From Picocystis sp. L7 (lineage: Eukaryota; Chlorophyta; Picocystophyceae; Picocystales; Picocystaceae): a stretch of 64,000 bases of DNA. The notes below the pieces were generated by a model. It was not told where the DNA came from and searched no databases. It saw only the letters and a list, made by a program, of their open reading frames with translations. Below, one piece after another: positions 43,866-53,471 of the stretch. The DNA lies in assembly GCA_020975725.1 (NCBI GenBank), contig QXJR01000005.1:868001-932000 (forward strand), in the 5' to 3' direction. Position 1 is the stretch's first letter; the number at the start of each line of letters is the position of its first letter. The translations under genes and the position numbers were made by a program.

Positions 43866-44109
43866 GAATCCAAGCTTTTCCAAAACATCCGTGAGTTTGA
43901 TGTGCCAGGCACGTGGGGCTTGTTTAAGACCATACAGGGTCTTTTTCAATTTCCAAACTTTGCCATCCACCTGAAAACCAGGGGGCATATCCATGTAGAT
44001 TTCTTCGTCGAGATCACCGTTGAGAAAGGCTGTTTTGATGTCAATGTTTTCGACTTCCCAGTCTCGTTTAGCAGCCAAGGTCCAAAGTAAACGTAAAGTG
44101 CTCTGTTTT

Positions 44110-44404
44110 TGTAAGAAGCAGGGCGTTGACGTTGGATACGTTCGTGGGTTGCCACCTTCGTAGTTGTGTATTACATGCAAGAATGAGTGGTGAGTATCCC
44201 CACTCAATGGCGGCTTCATCGACCGCAGAGGACCTCTGAGTAAACCGAGATCCCTCCTCGTCGGTATCGAACACTGCAGGAATGGGCATCGCCCTTCGAG
44301 GACCCACAGGGGCCCCATACTCCTCGAAGGTACTCGACCGAAACTCGGTCGTGGTCCCTAAGGGATTCGACCTCCCAGGGACCAGGGCTTGAGCAGCCTC
44401 AACA
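44110..44404 (-). repeat. copia B2 3' LTR
   Basis: 295 bp. On the minus strand it begins TGTTGAGG directly after GGGGAGAG. The TGA of TGTTGA is the gag-pol stop codon. Confidence 0.95.
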
Positions 44405-47400
44405 CTCTCCCCTGCTCATGGCCTGGTATTCCAACAAGCCCAATGTCTTCAATGCAGCTTGCAACTTGGTGGGCCCCAGGGCCTTGGTCAGGAAATCTGC
44501 CAGCTGTTCATTTGTGCTGATGTACTGGAATTTCAGCTCTCCCCGACTCACGCGGTTCCGCACAAAATGGTGTGCGATGTCGACGTGTTTCGTACGGGAC
44601 ACGGTCAGAGCGTTCTTCGTCAAGTTCACAGCACCTTGATTGTCACAATGAATGGTGATGCATTGGGCCCCAAATCCAATGTCATTCAACACCTTTCTCA
44701 GGTACAACGCTTCTTTTGCTGCTGAAGCAGCAGCCATATACTCGGCCTCCGTCGTGGACAGGGCAACTGTTTTCTGCAATTTTGTCTGCCAGGAAACCAA
44801 ACTGCCATGCAAAGTGAACACGTAGCCAGTTGTACTACGTCTGGTTTCTTCACAGCCTCCGTAATTGGCATCACAATAGCCTTCCAGCAAACTTGGGGAG
44901 CTGTCACCCAGCAAGATACCAACTGCCTTTGTGCCGTGCAGATATTTCAGGACCCTCTTGGCCACGGCCACGTGATTGCTGGTTGGTGCAGAGACATAGC
45001 GGGCCAGACGATTGGTCACATAAGCTATGTCAGGTCTTGTGGACACTGCCAAGTACATCAGGCACCCAACCAATTCCTGGTATGGAAAGTTGGATTCTGT
45101 CGCAGATGCATTTGAGGTCCATTTTGTTCCAGGTTCCAATGGCGTAGAGACACTGTAGCAATCTGCCATTCTGAACCTTTCCAGCACGTTGTTCACGTAG
45201 GTCTCTTGACTGAGAAAGACCGTTTTTCCAGTTCGGTCACGTTCCATCTTGATTCCCAGAAAGTGATCCGTGGGCCCAAGGTCTCTGCCTTCAAAGGTGG
45301 TCAGCAAGGATTGCTTGACATTTTCCACTTTTGATCTGCCATTTCCACAAAGCAACAGGTCATCCACGTAGACCATCAGCAACATGTCTTCACCCACGTA
45401 TAAGCCCGGATCTGCAGTGGAGCATCTGAATCCAAGCTTTTCCAAAACATCCGTGAGTTTGATGTGCCAGGCACGTGGGGCTTGTTTAAGACCATACAGG
45501 GTCTTTTTCAATTTCCAAACTTTGCCATCCACCTGAAAACCAGGGGGCATATCCATGTAGATTTCTTCGTCGAGATCACCGTTGAGAAAGGCTGTTTTGA
45601 TGTCAATGTTTTCGACTTCCCAGTCTCGTTTAGCAGCCAAGGTCCAAAGTAAACGTAAAGTGCTCTGTTTTGCCACCGGTGCAAACGTTTCACCAAAATC
45701 AATGCCTGCAACCTGTTTGAATCCTTTGGCAACCAGACGAGCCTTGAAGCGTTGGATGTTCCCATCTTGGTCGTATTTCACCTTGAAGACCCACTTGCAA
45801 GGCAGAGTCTTCATCTGAGGCGTTCGGTCCACCACATCAAAAACATCCTGCTCGCTCAAACTGGATACTTCTTCCTGCAAGGCCAGTTTCCAATCATCGT
45901 GCTGGGGGCTACCTAAAGCCTCATCCAAAGTCAAAGGATCGGTCAAGCAAACATTTGCAGTCCAATATGGCGGTGGTGGACGACGTTCACGAAGTGGGTA
46001 GCGCCTTTCTTCAGCAGCCGTATTGCTGATGTTTTCTGCATCTTCCGTTCCCTCGGTTGTTTCGTGCTCTGGTAATTCCACATTTTCAATTGTACTGTTC
46101 TGCCTCTCCCCCAACGAAACAGGTTCCAATGTTTCTGACGCGGTAGGCATTGCCGTTATGTCTTCCTGAGTGTCATCTGGCGATGCTGTAGGTTTCTCTG
46201 CCACACCAAGAAAAGTGACGTTTCTGGACAGTACCAATTTTTCACCACACCAAATACGGTACGTGTCTTTTGTTCCAGGCTCGAATCCAACGAAATGACC
46301 TGGCTTACTTTTTGCATCCATTTTTCCAGTGGTCTCAGTTGGATTCTTCAGCACATAACACGTTTCACCAAATATGTGCATATTGGAAACATCCGGTTTC
46401 TGACCAAAAACTGCTTCGTAGGGTGTACGGCCATGAGGTTTGCAAGGCACACGGTTTCTGACAAGAGCACAATATTCCACGGCAAAGTTCCACAAACGTT
46501 TGTCCAGACCACCATCCAAGAGCACTGCGCGCACTTTTTCCAGAATTGTCCTGTTATATCGTTCTGCGTTTCCATTTTGTTGTGAAGTGTATGGTGCACT
46601 CGTCTGTTGCTGGATGCCGTTTTGTTGCAGAAAGTTTTGTAACTCTGCATTGAGAAATTCGGTTCCACGATCCGAACGCACAAACTTCACAGCATTTCCA
46701 GTTTGCTTCTCCAATAGCCGAATCACCGTTTTAATGATAGTTGCTGCTTGTGATTTGTTGCAAATAGGTTTTGCAACCCCCAGTTTGCTTTTCTCGTCCA
46801 GAATGCTGACAATGTATTTTTCTCCGTTCTTCCCAGCAGGCGTGATGGGTCCCATCAAATCCATATGCAACAACTCTCCAACATTTGCTTGATTTTCTTC
46901 ATTTCCTTTGGGGATGGCAGACCTGGCTTGTTTGGCTTGGATGCACGTTTCACAACTGATTTTGTTCCACTTTAGATTGTCTGGTACACCTACCACGGTG
47001 TCGTGCAGCTTTTCCATCTGGCCAAAATGAGCCAATTTTCTGTGCCACTCCATGGCTGAGAAAACGTTTTCCATTTTTCCACAGATCACGTAAAGACCAT
47101 TTTTCTGCACCGCACTGAGGACTTTCTGCTTTCCTTTCCAAATCGCACATTCCCCATTTTCAAAGTACACGTTGCATCCACGTTCCATCAGTTTTGGAAC
47201 CGAGATTAAGTTCACCCGTAACTCCGGACAAAACAGCACCTTCTGCAATTCCACGTTTTCAGCAAGGGCAACGGTCCCAGATTGCTTGGCGTGCACTACC
47301 TCTCCATTTCCAACCAAGATGGACTGCGGCGATGCTTCTTGTGTCAGGGATGTAAACATCTCTTGTTGAGCGCAAACATGAGCGGTGGCGCCGCTGTCCA

Positions 47401-48154
47401 CGATCCAGATGTTTTCCAAACAGTTTGCATTTCCACATTCCAAAGCGTAAGAGACCAGTGCAACCTTTTCATCCGTCTCCCTATCGTTTCTGGGCTGTTT
47501 CTGCAGATGTGGAGGCAATCCGTTCAGGTACCAGCATTTTTCGCGGCCATGTCCACTTCTGCCACAATAGCTGCAGGTAAACTTCGGGCGTCGGTTCTGC
47601 GTAGCAAAAGCAACCTGGCCTCTAGATGTCTCTCGCACGGTGATGGCACTTTCTGCCTGGAGAAGCTGATTCTGAATTTTGAGCATGTCTGTCTCTCCCA
47701 AGGTAGTCAGCATCTCTACCTTGTTGGCATATTCCTCCGGCAGGCCAGATAGGATCGCATCGATCAGATGGATGTCGGTCACCGACCCATCGATCGCGCG
47801 CAGGTTGGTGCAGATCTGCTTTCCACGCATGATGAAGCTCATCATGCTTTCCTCCGGTTTCTTGGTAAGTCCTGTTAACTCCTTGCGTAGGGTGAGACGG
47901 CGTGCGGCAGTTTGACCCGCGTGCATGTCCTCGAGCATCGTCCACGCATGCTGCGCAGATTCAGAGTTCGCCACCAAATCCACATACTCATTGCTCACAC
48001 ACAAGCACATGAGTGCCAATGCCTTTTCGGAGTGTTCACTGTCTTTGTTTGTGATAGCATCACCAACTCCTTTGGTGATCAGCAAAGCTTTCATCCGATG
48101 TTTCCATATCGGGAAGTTTTCGGAGTTCAGTTTCTCGAAGTTCACTCCTTCCAT
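44399..48154 (-). CDS. copia B2 gag-pol polyprotein
   Basis: 1251 residues from ATG 48,154. Gag (about 1-230) has NFPIWKHRMKALL and the zinc knuckle CSYCGRSGHGREKC. Protease is WIVDSGATAHV at about 250. Integrase has EWHRKLAHFGQ ... CETCIQAKQ, then HMDLMGPI, RSDRGTEF and QQNGNAERYNR. A charged linker ends ERRYPLRERRPPPPYW. Reverse transcriptase has KWVFKVKYDQDGNIQRFKAR and MVYVDDLLLCG. RNase H has YCDANYGGCEETRRSTTGY and STTEAEYMAAAS. The C-terminus SRGEC is encoded by the polypurine tract, and the last Cys and the stop come from the first six bases of the LTR. Confidence 0.95.
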   Translation of the reverse strand: MEGVNFEKLNSENFPIWKHRMKALLITKGVGDAITNKDSEHSEKALALMCLCVSNEYVDLVANSESAQHAWTMLEDMHAGQTAARRLTLRKELTGLTKKPEESMMSFIMRGKQICTNLRAIDGSVTDIHLIDAILSGLPEEYANKVEMLTTLGETDMLKIQNQLLQAESAITVRETSRGQVAFATQNRRPKFTCSYCGRSGHGREKCWYLNGLPPHLQKQPRNDRETDEKVALVSYALECGNANCLENIWIVDSGATAHVCAQQEMFTSLTQEASPQSILVGNGEVVHAKQSGTVALAENVELQKVLFCPELRVNLISVPKLMERGCNVYFENGECAIWKGKQKVLSAVQKNGLYVICGKMENVFSAMEWHRKLAHFGQMEKLHDTVVGVPDNLKWNKISCETCIQAKQARSAIPKGNEENQANVGELLHMDLMGPITPAGKNGEKYIVSILDEKSKLGVAKPICNKSQAATIIKTVIRLLEKQTGNAVKFVRSDRGTEFLNAELQNFLQQNGIQQQTSAPYTSQQNGNAERYNRTILEKVRAVLLDGGLDKRLWNFAVEYCALVRNRVPCKPHGRTPYEAVFGQKPDVSNMHIFGETCYVLKNPTETTGKMDAKSKPGHFVGFEPGTKDTYRIWCGEKLVLSRNVTFLGVAEKPTASPDDTQEDITAMPTASETLEPVSLGERQNSTIENVELPEHETTEGTEDAENISNTAAEERRYPLRERRPPPPYWTANVCLTDPLTLDEALGSPQHDDWKLALQEEVSSLSEQDVFDVVDRTPQMKTLPCKWVFKVKYDQDGNIQRFKARLVAKGFKQVAGIDFGETFAPVAKQSTLRLLWTLAAKRDWEVENIDIKTAFLNGDLDEEIYMDMPPGFQVDGKVWKLKKTLYGLKQAPRAWHIKLTDVLEKLGFRCSTADPGLYVGEDMLLMVYVDDLLLCGNGRSKVENVKQSLLTTFEGRDLGPTDHFLGIKMERDRTGKTVFLSQETYVNNVLERFRMADCYSVSTPLEPGTKWTSNASATESNFPYQELVGCLMYLAVSTRPDIAYVTNRLARYVSAPTSNHVAVAKRVLKYLHGTKAVGILLGDSSPSLLEGYCDANYGGCEETRRSTTGYVFTLHGSLVSWQTKLQKTVALSTTEAEYMAAASAAKEALYLRKVLNDIGFGAQCITIHCDNQGAVNLTKNALTVSRTKHVDIAHHFVRNRVSRGELKFQYISTNEQLADFLTKALGPTKLQAALKTLGLLEYQAMSRGEC

Positions 48155-48266
48155 TTTGTTTTTGTTTTTCTCTGTTTTCTTTTTTGTTTTTTTTTTTGCG
48201 TTTTGTTTCTGTTTAGATTTTCAGTTGTTTTCTGCTTTCTTCTGCTTCAAACGGGCTCCGATACCA

Positions 48267-48561
48267 TGTAAGAAGCAGGGCGTTGACGTTGGATACGTTC
48301 GTGGGTTGCCACCTTCGTAGTTGTGTATTACATGCAAGAATGAGTGGTGAGTATCCCCACTCAATGGCGGCTTCATCGACCGCAGAGGACCTCTGAGTAA
48401 ACCGAGATCCCTCCTCGTCGGTATCGAACACTGCAGGACTGGGCATCGCCCTTCGAGGACCCACAGGGGCCCCATACTCCTCGAAGGTACTCGACCGAAA
48501 CTCGGTCGTGGTCCCTAAGGGATTCGACCTCCCAGGGACCAGGGCTTGAGCAGCCTCAACA
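48267..48561 (-). repeat. copia B2 5' LTR
   Basis: 295 bp in TG...CA form, differing from the 3' copy at about one site. The A-rich leader between this LTR and gag appears as a T-rich tract on the plus strand (48,155-48,235). Confidence 0.95.
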
Positions 48562-50190
48562 GTTTTGCCACCGGTGCAAACGTTTCACCAAAATCAATTC
48601 CAGCCACCTGTTTGAATCCTTTAGCAACCAGACGAGCCTTGAAACGTTGGATGTTCCCATCTTGGTCGTATTTCACCTTGAAGACCCACTTGCAAGGCAG
48701 AGTCTTCATCTCAGGCGTTCGGTCCACCACATCAAAAACATCCTGCTCGCTCAAACTGGATACTTCTTCCTGCAAGGCCAGTTTCCAATCATCGTGCTGG
48801 GGGCTACCTAAAGCCTCATCCAAAGTCAAAGGATCGGTCAAGCAAACATTTGCAGTCCAATATGGCGGTGGTGGACGACGTTCACGAAGTGGGTAGCGCC
48901 TTTCTTCAGCAGCCGTATTGCTGATATTTTCTGCATCTTCCATTCCCTCGGTTGTTTCGTGCTCCGGTAATTCCACATTTTCAAGCGTACTGTTCTGCCT
49001 CTCCCCCAACGAAACAGGTTCCAATGTTTCTGACGCGGTAGGCATAGGCGTTATGTCTTCCTGAGTGTCATCTGGCGATGCTGTAGGTTTCTCTTCCACA
49101 CCAAGAAAAGTGACGTTTCTGGACAGTACCAATTTTTCACCACACCAAATACGGTACGTGTCTTTTGTTCCAGGCTCGAATCCAACGAAATGACCTGGCT
49201 TACTTTTTGCATCCATTTTTCCAGTGGTCTCAGTTGGATTCTTCAGCACATAACACGTTTCACCAAATATGTGCATATTGGAAACATCCGGTTTCTGACC
49301 AAAAACTGCTTCGTAGGGTGTACGGCCATGAGGTTTGCAAGGCACACGGTTTCTGACAAGAGCACAGTATTCCATGGCAAAGTTCCAAAAACGTTTGTCC
49401 AGACCACCATCCAAGAGCACTGCGCGCACTTTTTCCAGAATTGTCCTGTTATATCGTTCTGCGTTTCCATTTTGCTGTGGAGTGTATGGTGCACTCGTCT
49501 GTTGCTGGATGCCGTTTTCTTGCAAGAAGTTTTGTAACTCTGCATTGAGAAATTCGGTTCCACGATCCGAACGCACAAACTTCACAGCATTTCCGGTTTG
49601 CTTTTCCAATAGCCGAATCACCGTTTTGATGACAGCTGCTGCTTGTGATTTGTTGCAAATAGGTTTTGCAACCCCCAGTTTGCTCTTCTCGTCCAGAATG
49701 CTGACAATGTATTTTTCTCCGTTCTTTCCAGCAGGCGTGATGGGTCCCATCAAATCCATATGCAACAATTCTCCAACATTTGCTTGATTTTCTTCATTTC
49801 CTTTGGGAATAGCAGATCTGGCTTGTTTGGCTTGGATGCACGTTTCACAACTGATTTTGTTCCACTTTAGATTGTCTGGTACACCTACCACGGTGTCGTG
49901 CAACTTTTCCATCTGGCCAAAATGAGCCAATTTTCTGTGCCACTCCATGGCTGAGAAAACGTTTTCCATTTTTCCACAGATCACGTAAAGACCATTTTTC
50001 TGCACCGCACTGAGGACTTTCTGCTTTCCTTTCCAAATCGCACATTCCCCATTTTCAAAGTACACGTTGCATCCACGTTCCATCAGTTTTGGAACCGAGA
50101 TTAAGTTCACCCGTAACTCCGGACAAAACAGCACCTTCTGCAATTCCACGTTTTCAGCAAGGGCAACGGTCCCAGATTGCTTGGCGTGCA

Positions 50191-50565
50191 TGTTGAAACA
50201 GCATTTCCTTCACTTCCATAGTTGCCTAGGAAAATGGCACAAAATGGTAGCACATATAGAATATTTAGAGCTGTTCAAGTATATTAACAACTCATATCAT
50301 AAGCAGAAAATAGTATATTAAAATCAGAATATGCAGATTAAATATTTAGGGTTTATTCTCTGTTGTGGATGTACGAACCATTACGTAATGGTATCTCAGC
50401 GAATCTTTGAGATTCGCATATATACACATCCAATGGCTGTAATAGATAGAAACAACGACTGATTTCGACGAAAGGCTTGTTCGACCACGATACTCAAGAA
50501 GTGTGCACTTCCTCTCGAAAGGGTTAGACGAGGTCTCTTAACGTAAAAGTCTACAACCTTCAACA
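50191..50565 (+). repeat. copia E 5' LTR with TATA box
   Basis: 375 bp, AT-richer than the other LTRs here. TATATA at 50,419-50,424 lies about 145 bases from its end and is the likely core promoter. The only copy in the window. Confidence 0.85.
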
Positions 50566-52050
50566 TGGTATCGGAGCGTGACAGCACGAAGGAAATGAGC
50601 GCTCGTGAAGAAAAGACGGTCTTGGTAGAGCCGTTGACAGTTGAAAACTATGAAGAATGGAAGTACAAGATCAAAGCTTTGTTTGTAACAAAAGGACTTT
50701 GGAAAGCAGTAGCACCGAAAGAGAATGAAAGAGTCAGCCAAGATTTGAATGAAAGAGCAATAGCCTTTTTGACATTGTATGTTTCTCAAACCTTTTTGCC
50801 AATGGTAGTTGAGGTAGAAACTGCTGAGGAAGCATGGAACAATTTGGCTCAACACTTTTTGGGGAAGAGGACTGCAAAAAGACTGCACCTCAGAAAAGAA
50901 TGTGTAAGCCTCAGCAAAGAAGAAAAGGAAGATGTATCAAGCTATATCCTGAGAGCAAGAAGACTCCAAACCAACATCAATGCAATTGAAGAAAACACCA
51001 TTACTGACTCAAACTTGATTGACACCATTCTATCTGGCTTACCAAGAGATTTTGATTTGACAGTGAACATATTGGCAACAACTCAAAATCTGGATGTTGA
51101 TACCATGGCAACACATGTGATGCATGCAGAAGCCCTATTGCAAAAGGAAACTGAAAACAAACCAAGAGTCCTAGCCTTTACTGCAAGGAAGCATAAGTAC
51201 TCAAATGTGCAGAAGTTGCGCCCAAAATGTTATCACTGTGGCAAGTTGGGACACTTGAAGAAGAACTGTTGGCTTCTGAGAAGCACAACAAGAAATGACA
51301 GTAACACAGTTGCTCTCAGTGCAGTAGAAGACAAGCAAAATGGTTGCCTTGCAGAACTGCCAACAAACAGCTGGATTATCGATAGCGGTGCGACAGCACA
51401 CATGACACCCTATCAAGACAAGTTCGGGAACATTGAGAAACTCAATGCGCCAATCAGTGTGACCCTTGGTAATGGTCAAGAACTTATCGCAGAAATGGCT
51501 GGATCCATTCAACTTACAAAGGATGTCAAATTGGAAAACGTTCTATATTGTCCAGAACTGGACGCAAATTTACTCTCAGTCAAGGCAGCAACAGAGAATG
51601 GTTGCTGCGGTTATTTTGAAAAGGCTGGTTTTTGCCTTTGGAAAGGAAAACAGAAGGTTCTTTACGGAAAGAGAATGAATGGTTTGTACATATTCTACCC
51701 TACTCAAGAATATGGCCTCATCTCATCTACTCCAATGGATACACATAGAAAGTTTGCCCATGCTGGTAAAGCGCAAATGCAAAATTTAAAACGACATGTC
51801 AATGGGCTTGGAAAGGTAAGCAAGTTCGATGAAGAGTGTGATGTTTGTATCCAGGCAAAACAAGGCAGAAAAATGCAACCAAAAACATCTTCGACTCAAG
51901 CAAGCACCAAAGCGTTGCAACTACTACATATGGATGTTATGGGTCCAATCACCCCTACAGGTCTGGATGAAGAAAAATACATCATAACAGTTCTGGATGA
52001 TTACAGCAAACTAGCTTTGGCTACTTCAACTTGTTCAAAAGGAGCAGTTA
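50191..52050 (+). mobile_element. copia E, 5' part
   Basis: The 5' LTR at 50,191-50,565 (375 bp, TGTTGAAAC...CAACA) is followed directly by the primer site TGGTATCGGAGC (50,566). Gag from ATG 50,595 (MSAREEKTVLVEPL) carries the zinc knuckle CYHCGKLGHLKKNC. Protease is WIIDSGATAHM and integrase begins CDVCIQAKQ ... HMDVMGPI. It is cut at 52,050/52,051 by the B5 LTR. Gag differs more from B, C and D than they do from each other. On the left it lies within B3. The visible part is open. Confidence 0.9.
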
Positions 52051-52345
52051 TGTTGAGGCTGCTCCAGCCCTGGTCCCTGGGAGGTCGAATCCCTTAAGGA
52101 CCACGACCGAGTTTCGGTCGAGTACCTTCGAGGAGTATGGGGCCCCTGTGGGTCCTCGAAGGGCGATGCCCATTCCTGCAGTGTTCGATACCGACGAGGA
52201 GGGATCCCGGTTTACTGAGCGGTCCTCTGCGGTCGATGAAGCCGCCATTGAGTGGGGATACTCACCACTCATTCTTGCATGTAATACACAACTACGAAGG
52301 TGGCAACCCACGAACGTATCCAACGTCAACGCCCTGCTTCCTACA
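52051..52345 (+). repeat. copia B5 5' LTR
   Basis: 295 bp, from TGTTGAGGCTGCTCC to CTTCCTACA. Near-identical to the other B LTRs. Confidence 0.95.
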
Positions 52346-53186
52346 TGGTATCGGAGCCCGTTTGAAGCAGAAGAAAGCAGAAAACAACTGAAACCAAAAC
52401 AGAAACAAAACGCAAAAAAAAACAAAAAAGAGAACAGAGAAAAACAAAAACAAAATGGAAGGAGTGAACTTCGAGAAACTGAACTCCGAAAACTTCCCGA
52501 TATGGAAACATCGGATGAAAGCTTTGCTGATCACCAAAGGAGTTGGTGATGCTATCACAAACAAAGACAGTGAACACTCTGAAAAGGCATTGGCACTCAT
52601 GTGCTTGTGTGTGAGCAATGAGTATGTGGACTTGGTGGCGAACTCTGAATCTGCGCAGCATGCGTGGACAATGCTCGAGGACATGCACGCGGGTCAAACT
52701 GCCGCACGCCGTCTCACCCTACGCAAGGAGTTAACAGGACTTACCAAGAAACCGGAGGAAAGCATGATGAACTTCATCATGCGTGGAAAGCAGATCTGCA
52801 CCAACCTGCGCGCGATCGATGGGTCGGTGACTGACGTCCATCTGATCGATGCGATCCTATCTGGCCTGCCGGAGGAATATGCCAACAAGGTAGAGATGCT
52901 GACTACCTTGGGAGAGACAGACATGCTCAAAATTCAGAATCAGCTTCTCCAGGCAGAAAGTGCCATCACCGTGCGAGAGACATCTAGAGGCCAGGTTGCT
53001 TTCGCTACGCAGAACCGACGACCGAAGTTTACCTGCAGCTATTGTGGCAGAAGTGGACATGGCCGCGAAAAATGCTGGTACCTGAACGGATTGCCTCCAC
53101 ATCTGCAGAAACAGCCAAGAAACGATAGGGAGACGGATGAAAAGGTTGCACTGGTCTCTTACGCTTTGGAATGTGGAAATGCAAAT

Positions 53187-53471
53187 TGTAAGAAGCTGCG
53201 ACTTGTACGTTCGTGGGTCTCCACCTTCGTACTTAGTCTGTATTACACACGAAATGGATGGTCGGAAATACCCTGGATTAGGGTTTCCATCCACCGCAGA
53301 GGATTGTGGGTGAATTCCCCGCTATCCTCGACGGTAACTACACTGCACTTATGAGGGCATGTACCTTCGAGGAGCTATGAAGCTCCCTCATTCCTCGAAG
53401 GGTACCGTATACATTCTAGTCTTCCAACCGGGGACGCGTCTTGTCAAAACCAGGGACGAGCATGCTCAACA
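53187..53471 (-). repeat. copia D 3' LTR
   Basis: 285 bp, identical to 57,327-57,611. It begins TGTTGAGCATGC on the minus strand and supplies the stop codon of gag-pol. Confidence 0.95.

Larger units (their letters stand above)
44110..48561 (-). mobile_element. copia B2: complete-looking Ty1/copia element inserted in B3
   Basis: 4452 bp, with 295-bp LTRs at both ends that differ at about one site. Target duplication GTTTT at 44,105-44,109 and 48,562-48,566. The primer site TGGTATCGGAGC (initiator tRNA-Met type) is at 48,266-48,255 on the minus strand. One uninterrupted gag-pol frame. Looks whole and very young. Confidence 0.96.
43866..50190 (-). mobile_element. copia B3, interrupted by B2 and cut by C and E
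   Basis: Two visible pieces in the same orientation: 48,562-50,190 (gag-pol middle from the protease border through integrase to the start of reverse transcriptase) and 43,866-44,109 (the next part of reverse transcriptase, DIKTAFLNGDLDEE to LEKLGF). B2 lies exactly between them with a 5-bp duplication GTTTT. Outer ends are cut by the copia C LTR at 43,866 and the copia E LTR at 50,191, so no B3 LTR is seen. The visible parts are open. Confidence 0.9.

Noticed and set aside
46440-50045. Repeated plus-strand ORFs of 60-156 codons across the copia B elements
   Set aside because: They are antisense shadows of the minus-strand gag-pol. The same shadows recur on the other strand wherever B lies in plus orientation (57.6-60.6 kb).
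50565-50594. Upstream ATG of copia E gag at the primer site
   Set aside because: The ATG arises where the last LTR base meets the primer site. The next ATG (50,595) gives a normal gag N-terminus.
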